A DNA stretch of 43,581 bases from a virus. Under the pieces are notes generated by a model that worked only from the letters and a program-made list of their open reading frames with translations, made no database searches and was not told the DNA's origin. The DNA is taken from IMG/VR virus record IMGVR_UViG_3300044996_000126, positions 1 to 43,581 of that record. One strand, given 5' to 3'. Positions 31,823 to 40,505 of the stretch are shown in pieces. The position numbers and the translations under genes were made by a program. Each line of letters starts with the position of its first letter. Position 1 is the first letter of the stretch.

Positions 31823-34800
31823 TTACCGGCCTCCTCCGCGCAATGCAGGGATAGCCGACTGGAATGCGCTTGTCACCTCGTGCCGGATCAACCTCGCCCC
31901 CTGCCCCTGCGTGATCTCGTACTTGAACGACTCCTTCACCCCGTTGCCGAAGTTGAAGTTGAAGGTTTGGTACTGGACAATGTTCCCCGGTCCGCCCGGC
32001 ATTCCCATGAGGGTTCCGATGCTCGGAGTGCCCGTCGCCAACGCGAACGATGCTGGTGACACGTAGCGGTTGATCGTCTCCATCGGAGCGCCGATGATCT
32101 TGGCGATGATCCCATCGAAGGCCCCCAGCACAGAGGTGTTGTCCTTCAGCGCTTCCGTGTTCTTCTGCGTGGCGTCGGTGCCGTCCTGCAACTCATGCGC
32201 GATGGCGTCGGGGTCCTGCTCGCCCTTGAAGAACATGCCATCGCCGCCGCCCGGAAGAGCCCCGCCAGCCCATGCCTGCTTCAAGCCACGCTGGAACGAA
32301 CCGATGATGTTGTTGGCCCCGCCAGCCACCGCGCTTGCTACCGGCAAACCCATAGCCAGCCCGCCCCCGCGAATGTCACGCATCTTCCCAAGCCAACCTT
32401 GATACCCCGACTTCGCCGAGGACCACACACCCCTGAAGACGTCGGTTCCAGCGGCGCTCAACATCTCCTTGCGCTGTTCCTCGGTAGCCGTTTGCCACTC
32501 TGGAGACCCCATCACTTCCATTCTGCGTTGCTGCTCGCGGACGCGAGCAGCAAGATGTTGCTCATCATAGACAGCACGGAATCTGCTTGAGGAATTGGAT
32601 AGTATGTCTTTGGCCCAGTCCGTACCCTCAATGCTGGCCGCCTCCCTCAATTGCTTTGAGCCATAGCGCACCAACGATTCCGGGTTGTAGCCGAAGAAGA
32701 ACTTCCAGAGGTCGTTACCGCTCATCCATGTGGCGATAATATCCCCCATGTCCGCAACGCCGTACATCACCACCTGTCTCGCCTGACTCATCGCCTCGGC
32801 AATCAACGCAACGAAAGTTGTCCCCCACTCCTCCGTAGCCTGCGTCATGTCTTTGCTGAAGAGGTTGGCGAGAAGCTGTTTGAGACCGGCGATCCCACCG
32901 GCGATCAATGCGGTAGCCTGCTCAACAGACCACACTACGAAGTCCCAAAACGACGACCACAGCATCCGCAGCGGACTGTTCTCGTCCGCGACAGACCTGA
33001 ACGCATACTCAAAGACCGCGACTACCCGCACGATCACGTCCGCCGCCCTCCGCATGTACCCCACCAGCATGTCGATGAACTGTGGGAACGCCTTGCGAAT
33101 GTCCACCATCTTCAGCAGGCCGGTCGCCAGACGCGCGACGGCCCACGCCGCCTCCCCGATGGCGTTTGCCAACGCCTTCACCTGCGGCGTATTGCCCAGC
33201 GAGTCCAACCAGTTTGACAACGTGCCCAACAGCCACTTCAGCGGAGCCCGCACCTTGTCCCCGATAGTGATCCCGAAGTCTCGCAACGTAGACTTGAAGC
33301 GGTCCCACTGGCCCGACACCGTGTTCAGCATGATGTCGGACTGCTTCTGCGCCTGATTGGTGCCGGTGATAGCCTGGGTCAGCCGGTCGTGTTCGACCAC
33401 ACCCTGCTTGACCAGAATGTTGAGGGCGATAAGACCGTTGCGGTTACGGAAGGTCGCGATCTCGGTCGGGTCGAGGCCAAGGCTAACGAGGTTCTGTAGC
33501 GCCTTGCGGAACCCGACGACGGCCGGGTTCACTGTGGCGTAGGCAACTCCGTGAGACTCGATGACCTTCTTGAACTCCTCGGTCGGAGAGATCAAGCGCA
33601 CGATCAAGCCGAGCAGCGCAGAGCCAGCCTGCTCCCCCGACAGACCCGCGTTGTAGAACTGCGAGAGGGTCCCGACCAACTCCTCCATGTTCATCTTCAC
33701 GAGGTTGGCCGCCTGCGCCGCCTTCGGCATCGAAGTGAAGAGTTTCTCGAAGGTCGCCGCCGATTGCGCGTTGGCCGCCGCAAGCAGATTGGCGACGCGC
33801 GTGGCCTCCTCGGCTGGCCGCTGCCACACCATCAGCATCCGCGCGACAACCTCCGCCGAACGCTCCGTGTCGGCGCGACCTCCCGTCTCTCCAGACGCCG
33901 ACCGCGCCAGCAACGTCACGCCGGGCAACATCGCCCCCGTCTGCCGCGTCGAGTACCCGAAGGAGGCAAGCTGGAAGGCGGCCTGCGCGATCTCCTCCGC
34001 TGCCATGCCGAACCGCTTCCCGATCTCGCGGACCGAAGCGGCAAGCTCGGGCATCTGTTCCAACGTCTTTCCGACAACCCCGCCCACACGGGCCATCGCC
34101 GTCTCAAACCCAATCGCGACCTTCGTCGCCAGGGCCAGACCTCCAGCCAATACCCCGCCAATCGCAGCCCCCAACTTCAGCGCACCAGCTACCACGTTCA
34201 CCCACGTCTTTATCAACGTCACGAAGGCGTTGATGACGAAGCGAACCGCGTCGCCAACCCCACGCATGAAGTCCATCAGAATCCAGCCCCAGTATCGGAA
34301 CATACGGACGATAGAGGTGACCCCGAAGGCCGCTCGCAGGGCTCTGTTCCATAGGCTGTCATTGGCCCTCAACCGAGAGTCCGTGCTCATCTTACGGGCG
34401 TCGGAACCTATGTCGCGGTAGGCTTGGCCGAGTTCACGAAGGGCCTTTGTCTGTTCCTGTTCGCGCTTGACGGTGTTCTTGATCGCCTGCGCCGCCTTCA
34501 TCTGCGCCTGATATGCCGCTTTGGCCCCGGCGATCTGCGCGTCAATGGACTTTCTCTGATCTTGCGTTAGCCACATATAGCCCTTGCGAATCTCGTGTTG
34601 CATCGCGACTTCGGCGCGGCCGGTCCTCCTCTGAACTGTATCCCGCGCGTTCGTCCGTGCGATAGAAGCATCGGCATCTCTCCGTTCCTGCGCGGAGGCC
34701 CTCCGCTTCGCCATCTGGTAGCTGGCATTGTCGGCGTTCTGCTTCTTGTTGGCGTCAGAAAGGCGCTTCTGCCTAACCTTTTCGGCCTGCTCCATCTGGC

Positions 34801-35236
34801 GCATGGCCGCCTCCACGCGCGCATTCTCTTCCTTCTGCTCCTTGGCCCGTTGGGCGGCAATCCGGTGCGCCTCGGCATAGGCGCGTTGCTCCTCGCGCGC
34901 ACTCAGCCGACGGGCCTCGGCCCCCCAGGCGATGGCCTTCTTGATGTTCGCCTGCTCCCATTTCCACTGCGACTCTGTAATACCACGGTGCTGCTTCACG
35001 GCCCACTGGTGATTCGCGATTCGATTCTTCATCTCCTCGCGTTGCCGCTTGGTAAGTGCAGCCCACCACGCCGCCTCCGGGCCAAGGTCTCCAGGCGGCT
35101 TCTTCCCCCCGCCCCCCGCCTTCGCGATCTCCGCCCCCGCATTCTTCGCCATCCGGCGGAGTTCTTCGATACCGGCCCGCGCCTTCGACAACTCGGCGAC
35201 GAACTCGATGACTACACGGTCCCTCTCGTCTGCCAC
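31823..35236 (-). CDS. Tape measure protein
   Basis: A 1,137-residue protein that sets tail length; at about 1.5 angstrom per residue the tail would be near 170 nm. Residues 1-330 are Lys/Arg/Ala/Glu-rich coiled coil. A membrane-like stretch is near 355-375 (LKLGAAIGGVLAGGLALATKVAIG). The TP901-type core follows (about 375-680: FETAMARVGGVVGKTLEQMPE; SFGYSTRQTGAML; LSQFYNAGLSGEQAGSALL; NTVSGQWDRFKSTLRDFG). Start GTG 35234-35236. It lies after the frameshifted chaperone, the standard order in long-tailed phages. Confidence 0.95.
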   Translation of the reverse strand: MADERDRVVIEFVAELSKARAGIEELRRMAKNAGAEIAKAGGGGKKPPGDLGPEAAWWAALTKRQREEMKNRIANHQWAVKQHRGITESQWKWEQANIKKAIAWGAEARRLSAREEQRAYAEAHRIAAQRAKEQKEENARVEAAMRQMEQAEKVRQKRLSDANKKQNADNASYQMAKRRASAQERRDADASIARTNARDTVQRRTGRAEVAMQHEIRKGYMWLTQDQRKSIDAQIAGAKAAYQAQMKAAQAIKNTVKREQEQTKALRELGQAYRDIGSDARKMSTDSRLRANDSLWNRALRAAFGVTSIVRMFRYWGWILMDFMRGVGDAVRFVINAFVTLIKTWVNVVAGALKLGAAIGGVLAGGLALATKVAIGFETAMARVGGVVGKTLEQMPELAASVREIGKRFGMAAEEIAQAAFQLASFGYSTRQTGAMLPGVTLLARSASGETGGRADTERSAEVVARMLMVWQRPAEEATRVANLLAAANAQSAATFEKLFTSMPKAAQAANLVKMNMEELVGTLSQFYNAGLSGEQAGSALLGLIVRLISPTEEFKKVIESHGVAYATVNPAVVGFRKALQNLVSLGLDPTEIATFRNRNGLIALNILVKQGVVEHDRLTQAITGTNQAQKQSDIMLNTVSGQWDRFKSTLRDFGITIGDKVRAPLKWLLGTLSNWLDSLGNTPQVKALANAIGEAAWAVARLATGLLKMVDIRKAFPQFIDMLVGYMRRAADVIVRVVAVFEYAFRSVADENSPLRMLWSSFWDFVVWSVEQATALIAGGIAGLKQLLANLFSKDMTQATEEWGTTFVALIAEAMSQARQVVMYGVADMGDIIATWMSGNDLWKFFFGYNPESLVRYGSKQLREAASIEGTDWAKDILSNSSSRFRAVYDEQHLAARVREQQRRMEVMGSPEWQTATEEQRKEMLSAAGTDVFRGVWSSAKSGYQGWLGKMRDIRGGGLAMGLPVASAVAGGANNIIGSFQRGLKQAWAGGALPGGGDGMFFKGEQDPDAIAHELQDGTDATQKNTEALKDNTSVLGAFDGIIAKIIGAPMETINRYVSPASFALATGTPSIGTLMGMPGGPGNIVQYQTFNFNFGNGVKESFKYEITQGQGARLIRHEVTSAFQSAIPALRGGGR

Positions 35237-35259
35237 GGGGGCTCACCACCTTCTCCGGC

Positions 35260-35655
35260 TTATCGGCGCTTCCGCTTCCGCGCCTGCGCGATACCCTGCG
35301 CCGCGTATGCCTGTATCTGCTGCGTCACCGGGGAGTCAGGGTTCCCGATGTCATCCGGCCTCAGTTCCCGCACCAGCTTCCCGTCGCCGGGTACCACCAC
35401 CACACCCTGCGCCTCGTACATCTTGAGCAACTGCTCGCTGCGCGCGGCCTTCTCTTCCTCGGTCTGCGCGTCCTCGATCCCCATGTACTCCTTCAGGCTC
35501 GGAGGGCCGCCGACACCGTACTCGTCACTGAAGTCCTGCCCACACCAGTAACACTCCTGGTTCGCCTTCCGAACCTCTTCCTTGCACTCGGGGCAGATAC
35601 GATCCCGCGCCCGCTTCGCTCGGTGATAGGTGAGCAGTTCCCGCTTCTGAACCAA
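35260..35655 (-). CDS. Downstream part of the tail assembly chaperone, made by -1 frameshift
   Basis: This frame continues, without a stop, from the slippery site at 35736-35742 in the -1 frame of the upstream chaperone gene. The fusion would be 349 residues. The visible part after the shift has two CxxC pairs, CPEC and CYWC, near a possible zinc ribbon, then Lys/Arg-rich helices and an Arg-rich end (ARKRKRR). The TTG at its nominal start has no ribosome binding site, so it is probably expressed only as the fusion, analogous to the lambda G-T product that binds the tape measure. Confidence 0.8.
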   Translation of the reverse strand: MVQKRELLTYHRAKRARDRICPECKEEVRKANQECYWCGQDFSDEYGVGGPPSLKEYMGIEDAQTEEEKAARSEQLLKMYEAQGVVVVPGDGKLVRELRPDDIGNPDSPVTQQIQAYAAQGIAQARKRKRR

Positions 35656-35708
35656 GGTCAGGTTCGCCTGCGAAGGCAGGACCTTCAGGTGCTCAAGACA
35701 CGCATCGG

Positions 35709-36308
35709 CTAACTCATAGAGCCAGCCGTAGCGTCGAAAAAAGCCTCCTGGGCCTCGGTGTCCAGCACGCCAAGACGACTCTCGATCCTCGACGAAACAC
35801 CGCCAGTAGACATCTCCATGCAGAAGGCCATGAGCGCCACGAACAACAGCGGGTAACTCTCCATGAGGTCCGTCAGAAACTCATCATCGACCTCCGGCTT
35901 GACGACGCATCGCTGCACGAACATCTTGATGAAGGCGCGGTCTACGTTCTCCTCAGCCATGTCCCTGTCGATCTTCCCCTTGAAGATCGCGTCCTCGTCC
36001 CCGAACACCTTCGTATAGATGTCCAGCCCAATCGCCGGAGACACCATCAGTTCGATCCCCAGTTCCGGCAACGGGAAAGGCTTTGCGTGCTTCAGGCGGC
36101 CTTCCGCACTCTTGGCCTCCTTCAGGCGCTGCTTTGCCTCGGCCAACGTCACGACATTCGGCTTCTCATACTCGATCCTCGGGAGGTCCTCCAGGTCAAC
36201 GTCCTCCTCAAGCACCTCGCGCACAACGTCCGCTTCGGCCTGCGTCCCTGTTTCCTGCGGGACCGCTTCGGTCCCAACGACATCTACAACTGAATCCCGT
36301 TCCTCCAC
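35709..36308 (-). CDS. Tail assembly chaperone
   Basis: A 199-residue acidic protein starting at GTG 36306-36308 with AAGGAG upstream, located between the tail tube gene and the tape measure. The C-terminal two thirds are helical (DEEFLTDLMESYPLLFVALMAFCMEMS). Just before its stop it contains the canonical slippery heptamer T TTT TTC. By analogy with lambda gpG it coats the tape measure during tail assembly, and a fraction of ribosomes shift to make the longer product. Confidence 0.8.
   Translation of the reverse strand: MEERDSVVDVVGTEAVPQETGTQAEADVVREVLEEDVDLEDLPRIEYEKPNVVTLAEAKQRLKEAKSAEGRLKHAKPFPLPELGIELMVSPAIGLDIYTKVFGDEDAIFKGKIDRDMAEENVDRAFIKMFVQRCVVKPEVDDEFLTDLMESYPLLFVALMAFCMEMSTGGVSSRIESRLGVLDTEAQEAFFDATAGSMS
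35736..35742 (-). promoter_or_regulatory. Programmed -1 ribosomal frameshift site
   Basis: TTTTTTC on the minus strand in the register GCT TTT TTC of the chaperone gene fits X XXY YYZ. The -1 frame after it is open through 35260. Its place near the end of a tail chaperone gene upstream of a tape measure is where such sites are known to occur. Confidence 0.85.
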
Positions 36309-36327
36309 GGGAGTCTCCTTCCTCTCG

Positions 36328-36723
36328 TTAGGTGATGGTCGGCGCGATCCCGTAGCCCGTCACGGTGATGTTCTGTGCGTTCGGCTTACCAGTCGCGTGA
36401 GAGGCGTTCGTGATGATGCCAGGGCAGTAGAACGTCTCACCGCTATCCAGGTTGGCCGACACCAGAACCGAACCGCCGGTGTTTATCATCGCGATGAAGC
36501 TCTTGGCCGCCGTAGTACGCAGCGTGCCGAGCGTCAGCGTCCAGTCCTTCGGTCCACACTGTTCCTTCTGCGCCCAGGTATCCTGAGCCGCCGGAACACC
36601 GACCTCGGGGGCTTCGATGGTCAACGTGCATTCGGTGAACGTGCCGAGGAAGTCCTGGCCGCCAACAGACAGAATCGTAGCTTGGCAGTCATACTTCCTG
36701 CCGGTGAAGGTGGTGCCGGGCAT
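36328..36723 (-). CDS. Probable major tail (tube) protein
   Basis: A 131-residue beta-rich protein (MPGTTFTGRKYDCQATILSVGGQDFL) placed just before the tail chaperone. ATG 36721-36723 is used, with GTGGGG nine bases upstream; a GTG 5 codons earlier is possible. Short tube proteins of this size and position are common in siphoviruses. It has its own promoter (36867-36895) and a 137-base leader, as expected for an abundant structural protein. No clear family motif was seen, so the name rests mainly on context. Confidence 0.7.
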   Translation of the reverse strand: MPGTTFTGRKYDCQATILSVGGQDFLGTFTECTLTIEAPEVGVPAAQDTWAQKEQCGPKDWTLTLGTLRTTAAKSFIAMINTGGSVLVSANLDSGETFYCPGIITNASHATGKPNAQNITVTGYGIAPTIT

Positions 36724-36866
36724 TGGAAGACACCCCACGCGGGAGGACCCGCTGGGTTCGCTTCACGCAGGACGGCGCGGGGTATAGTGCGCTCGCCTAC
36801 TCAGCCGATGACGCTGGCCGTTGTCCGTCACAGACGCGGGGCAGCTTGGCCTACGAAGACGGTGTG

Positions 36867-36895
36867 AGGGTAGCAGATTGGGGAATGACTGTCAA
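36867..36895 (-). promoter_or_regulatory. Sigma70-type promoter of the tail tube/tail operon
   Basis: TTGACA (complement of 36890-36895), 17-base spacer, TACCCT (complement of 36867-36872), right after the GT2 gene. The leader ends with a GCGGG/CCCGC hairpin (about 36736-36752) just before the tube start. Confidence 0.85.
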
Positions 36896-36915
36896 GCACT
36901 CTTCGGGGAGTCTTC

Positions 36916-37743
36916 TCAGACCCAACGCGAACTCCGCAAGTAGGCGTCCTCGCGTTCGCACCAGAGGCGGATGTCGTTGGCCACGCGAACCTGAGCCTCG
37001 CCCGGCGCGGTACCGAGTGCCGTATTCGACGGATGCACAAAGGTTATCGGCTTGTACCGAACCGACCAGCCCTTCGTCCAGGCCCGCAAGCAATACTCCT
37101 GGTCGCTGACGAAGTGCCAGTAGTCCTCGTCAAGAAGGCCGATCTCCTCTACCATGCTCATCCTCAAGGCACACAGGGCAAAAGCGGCCCACGGAACCTC
37201 ACGTTCCTCCGTGTAGTCAGTCGGCCCACCGACCTCCTGTGACACGCGCGACCATCCGAGAAGCGAAGGGCACAGGACCTCCGAACCGATCCCGATGCTA
37301 CGCCAGAGTGACCGCACCAGCGGCATCTTCGAGGGGTTGATGACTCCGCCGCCGAGGGTCCTCATTCCATCGGTCAACCGCGCCCCGACAATCCCGCAGT
37401 CCCCGGGCACGTTCAACAGTTCCGTAACCCAACCGTCCTGTTTGGCGCGCACGTCCGGGTTGGCGATCACGGCCCACTCCACACGGTCGGCTTCGTCACA
37501 CACGGCGTTGTGCTCGACCAGCCGCACCAACAGGAGGTTCATGCCCGCTGTGAACCCGAGGTTCGTCGTCAATGCCAGCGGACTAACACAAAGATGCAGC
37601 AGCCGCGCCACAGAATTGTCGCGTGAGTCGTTGTCCAATGCAAGCACCGGAAGGTCCTCGCCAGCCGACAAGACCAACGCAGGCAGGTGCTCAATGTCCG
37701 CAGAGGAGTTGTAGGTCAGATACAGGAGGTTGGCTCTCGGCAT
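36916..37743 (-). CDS. Glycosyltransferase family 2-type
   Basis: A 275-residue GT-A enzyme starting MPRANLLYLTYNSS. Family marks are DNDSRDNS (37-44), NLGFTAGMN (61-69), the NPDV metal-binding strand (95-98), PWAAFALCALRM in the acceptor region and the catalytic DQEYCLRAWTKGW. These resemble rhamnosyl- and similar sugar transferases. It precedes the tail promoter and follows two small genes, and may act on a virion protein or surface glycan. Confidence 0.85.
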   Translation of the reverse strand: MPRANLLYLTYNSSADIEHLPALVLSAGEDLPVLALDNDSRDNSVARLLHLCVSPLALTTNLGFTAGMNLLLVRLVEHNAVCDEADRVEWAVIANPDVRAKQDGWVTELLNVPGDCGIVGARLTDGMRTLGGGVINPSKMPLVRSLWRSIGIGSEVLCPSLLGWSRVSQEVGGPTDYTEEREVPWAAFALCALRMSMVEEIGLLDEDYWHFVSDQEYCLRAWTKGWSVRYKPITFVHPSNTALGTAPGEAQVRVANDIRLWCEREDAYLRSSRWV

Positions 37744-37759
37744 TCGTTGTCCCGGCCCC

Positions 37760-37963
37760 TCAGTTCTCGCAGGCGTTCCAGACAAACTTCTGACAGTCTC
37801 GCGCGTCCTGCGTCTTCTTGCTGGCCCGCGAGCAGTAGCGTTTGGCGTGTGCCGCCCGCTCCTTCGCCATGCAGCCGCAGCCGAATGACCCGTTACTGAA
37901 GAGCGCGTGGTACACGCAGGAGTTGCAGGTCTTCTTATCGTCCACGGTAGGAGGATCAATCAT
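37760..37963 (-). CDS. Small Cys-rich protein
   Basis: A 67-residue protein with seven cysteines, including CNSC (13-16) and CGC (29-31), and a basic C-terminal half (KRYCSRASKKTQDARDC). Zinc or iron-sulphur binding is possible. The ATG overlaps the stop of the gene at 37956-38189. Function unknown. Confidence 0.6.
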   Translation of the reverse strand: MIDPPTVDDKKTCNSCVYHALFSNGSFGCGCMAKERAAHAKRYCSRASKKTQDARDCQKFVWNACEN

Positions 37964-38189
37964 CGAGCCTAACCCTCCCCTCCCCGTCCGTCTCCTTCAC
38001 GTCAACCCGAAACACGGCCTTCCCGTTCTCCTCCCCAAGCGTCACTGTAGCCGTCTGCCCGCGCCTCCCCTTCGCCACGGCCTTGTGCTTCTGCGCCTTC
38101 GTGACCTTGACGGTCTCCTCGTCCCCGTTCTTCGCAATCACGATCTCATCCCCATTCCGCAACGGCAGGTTCCCGAGTCTACGTGGCAT
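37956..38189 (-). CDS. Small basic hypothetical protein
   Basis: A 77-residue protein starting MPRRLGNLPLRNGDEIVIAK just before the stop of the GT9 gene. It is rich in Lys/Glu with short beta-type stretches (VTLGEENGKAVFRVDV), perhaps a small beta-barrel or SH3-like fold. No family match is recognised. It is coupled on both sides to its neighbours. Confidence 0.6.
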   Translation of the reverse strand: MPRRLGNLPLRNGDEIVIAKNGDEETVKVTKAQKHKAVAKGRRGQTATVTLGEENGKAVFRVDVKETDGEGRVRLDD

Positions 38190-39282
38190 CGGCCTCTGAC
38201 TCCTTCGTCTGATCCAGGATAGCCAACACGGCACTGACGATCTTCTCCGGCTCTATCCCCCGTAGCGCAGAGCAGTCCTCTTCCCCCAGGGCGCAGCAGT
38301 CATTGTTGGCCCAGCACGGGGAACAATCCCAACTGCTTGCTCCATCCGCACCGTCAAGCCCGAACAAGCACGGCGTGTACGCCGAACGCGACGCCGCAGA
38401 GGTAGGCCCGAACACCCCAACCACCGGCATCCCCAGCACCAACCCCATCTGCATCAGGCCGCCGTCCGGCGCGATCATGGCGTCCATCTGTGACAGCAAT
38501 GACGCCAGTTCCTCGTGAGTGTAGAAGAGACCAGAGACATCGTAGATGCCTCCGCCCCACAAGCTGACGAACTCCCCGTCCTTCTTGAAGTGCAGGCGCT
38601 TCGTCGCATTCCCCACCACGAAGCAGTCGCACCCGGCGTTCACCAAATCCTGCATGACCTGAATGGCGCGGTCCGGCATCCACGACCGATAGTGCGACTC
38701 CGCGTAGATGGCAACGGCTACACGCGGTCGGTCGTTGTCCGGCAACATGGCCTTCACCGCGTCGAGCATACCACCTTCCTGAGGCACCATGATTGCCATC
38801 TGATCGGCAGTCACCGAACAGGTGGCTCCGAGCGTCTGGAACATGGCGTCACTCGGGTTGGTCAGAGGGTCCTCGCGGACGTTGACCTCCGTCCAGGCAT
38901 CATACTGCCGAGCCTGCCGCAACGTGATTGGGTACTTGAAGACCGCTACGTCATCGGGCAGCGGGAACGTGTCCTCGGTCGCCAACACGAAGGCAACCTC
39001 CGTTTTCTCGCCTACGTCGAGCAGAGGTTGCATGGCACACGCCAAGTCGCCGTCCTCCCCATAGAAGAAGACCAGACGACGACGCGGGTGCAGGTCGAAC
39101 GGAGGGTACTCCGGTTCCTCGATGGTAGCCTTGGTCAGCCCGGCATTGATGCGCTGCTGAAAGAGCGCCGCCGTGCCGTCGTTCACCAAGTACGGCTCGC
39201 CTCCTCGCAGGATACGGTGGACGAGTTCGTGGTTGCGTCGGATGGGGATACTGATGTCGGTCGCGGGGGTCAGGACCTTCAA
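38179..39282 (-). CDS. Glycosyltransferase family 9-type (heptosyltransferase-like)
   Basis: A 367-residue GT-B protein. The C-terminal donor domain MIAPDGGLMQMGLVLGMPVVGVFGPTS matches the GT9 family pattern. A Cys cluster follows (CSPCWANNDCCALGEEDC), perhaps a metal site, which is unusual. The start is TTG 39280-39282, six bases after GAGAGGAG; an upstream start would overrun the preceding gene. GT9 enzymes add heptose or related sugars in LPS. Here the acceptor is unknown. Confidence 0.85.
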   Translation of the reverse strand: MKVLTPATDISIPIRRNHELVHRILRGGEPYLVNDGTAALFQQRINAGLTKATIEEPEYPPFDLHPRRRLVFFYGEDGDLACAMQPLLDVGEKTEVAFVLATEDTFPLPDDVAVFKYPITLRQARQYDAWTEVNVREDPLTNPSDAMFQTLGATCSVTADQMAIMVPQEGGMLDAVKAMLPDNDRPRVAVAIYAESHYRSWMPDRAIQVMQDLVNAGCDCFVVGNATKRLHFKKDGEFVSLWGGGIYDVSGLFYTHEELASLLSQMDAMIAPDGGLMQMGLVLGMPVVGVFGPTSAASRSAYTPCLFGLDGADGASSWDCSPCWANNDCCALGEEDCSALRGIEPEKIVSAVLAILDQTKESEADAT

Positions 39283-39308
39283 GCAGGACTCCTCTCTTCT
39301 TTCTTCGT

Positions 39309-39965
39309 TCAGCCGTTGATAATCCAGTCGGCGATGGCCTTCAGGTGCGGTCGGTACGGCTGGGCGAGACGGGCGTAGGGGGCGAGACCGTTGGGCCAAC
39401 GGGGCCTCATCTCTCGTCTACCACCACACCAGCCGTGCTTCAGGTAGTACATGATCGGCTTCGTGTCTCCGGCGGCCTTGGAGTAGGGGGTCATCGTAGC
39501 CGCCGTCTGCACCTGCACACTGCACGTTCCGCCACCCGACGACACTACTGGCCCAATTTGCTTCATGCTCAGGAGGAACGGAGGCCCCTGCTTGCTGAAG
39601 ACCGGCGCGTTGCTCGGGTCCTTCTGAATCATCAACTTCGTGATCTGCGCCTGACCGAGGTTCTCCCAGGCGTTGATGATGTGATCCGGGGCCGGAGCGT
39701 TCCCCTTGCCGTACATTCCCACGTTGTGATCGAAGTAGTACAGCAGTTGGTCAACCGGCTTCGCCCGCCCGCTGAAGAACTCCCGCTCAACCCACGCCGA
39801 CATATCGCCCCACAGGGCCTTCGCGATCTTCTCCGGAACTCGCGCACTCGCGCACCGCGCCGCCCGTTCCTCCAGCTTCTTCTCCCACTCGTGCCACGAC
39901 ATTCCACCACCCGGAGAGTGGTAGTCGAGGTTGACGTGGAATCCGACGAGAGTGCCTTCGTCCAC
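39309..39965 (-). CDS. Probable virion or tail-completion protein
   Basis: A 218-residue protein. GTG 39963-39965 overlaps the previous stop by one base (TAGTG). It is basic and aromatic: EEWEKKLEERAAR-like helices early, QLLYYFDHNVGMYGKGNAPAP in the middle and QPYRPHLKAIADWIING at the end. The position among head-tail joining genes suggests a neck or tail-completion protein, but no motif is recognised. Confidence 0.6.
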   Translation of the reverse strand: MDEGTLVGFHVNLDYHSPGGGMSWHEWEKKLEERAARCASARVPEKIAKALWGDMSAWVEREFFSGRAKPVDQLLYYFDHNVGMYGKGNAPAPDHIINAWENLGQAQITKLMIQKDPSNAPVFSKQGPPFLLSMKQIGPVVSSGGGTCSVQVQTAATMTPYSKAAGDTKPIMYYLKHGWCGGRREMRPRWPNGLAPYARLAQPYRPHLKAIADWIING

Positions 39966-40492
39966 TATGGGCGCACCGCGTAGGTGATGGCCGTGAAGTC
40001 CGTCTGTGACGCAAGGTAGGTCGCCCCGAGTCCGTCCTGCGACTCGGCACTCAACCGGAGGAACTGGTCTAGCGTGTTGTTCGACGGCTGCACCGACGGG
40101 TATGGGATGTACGCGATCCAATCAAGCCCGACGAACACGCCTTCCTCGTCAAAGCTGCGAATGATGTTGTCGATCATCCTTCCCGTCAAGTCTTCCAGTT
40201 CCGTCTCCGGGCTTACATCGGCCCCGACCTCGATCTTGGCAATGATCGACACGCGAACCGAGAAGCGTATCTCCTGCTGCTGCCCATACTCGCGACCCGT
40301 GCTGTACTCCACTTGCACTGCGACAGCCGGGTAATCCAGTTCCGGTCGGTCGAGTAGATCGGTCGGAGCCGCCTCACGCTTCGTCCCGAACGTCACGGCA
40401 TACGGGGCATAGGCGCTGCCGTTCCAGTCCACGTACTCCAGGAACGCGGCGACCAGTTCCCTCTTCCCGTCGAGCAGGTTGCTGTCGGCCAT
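39965..40492 (-). CDS. Tail terminator-like protein
   Basis: A 175-residue protein with alternating helices and strands (LVAAFLEYVDWNG; YPAVAVQVEYSTG; FSVRVSIIAKIEVG; ELEDLTGRMIDNIIRSF), a pattern seen in tail terminator (gpU-like) proteins. It lies between the head closure candidate and the tail genes. ATG 40490-40492 with AAGGAG upstream. The assignment is by size, fold pattern and gene order. Confidence 0.6.
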   Translation of the reverse strand: MADSNLLDGKRELVAAFLEYVDWNGSAYAPYAVTFGTKREAAPTDLLDRPELDYPAVAVQVEYSTGREYGQQQEIRFSVRVSIIAKIEVGADVSPETELEDLTGRMIDNIIRSFDEEGVFVGLDWIAYIPYPSVQPSNNTLDQFLRLSAESQDGLGATYLASQTDFTAITYAVRP

Positions 40493-40505
40493 GCGACTCG
40501 GCTCC

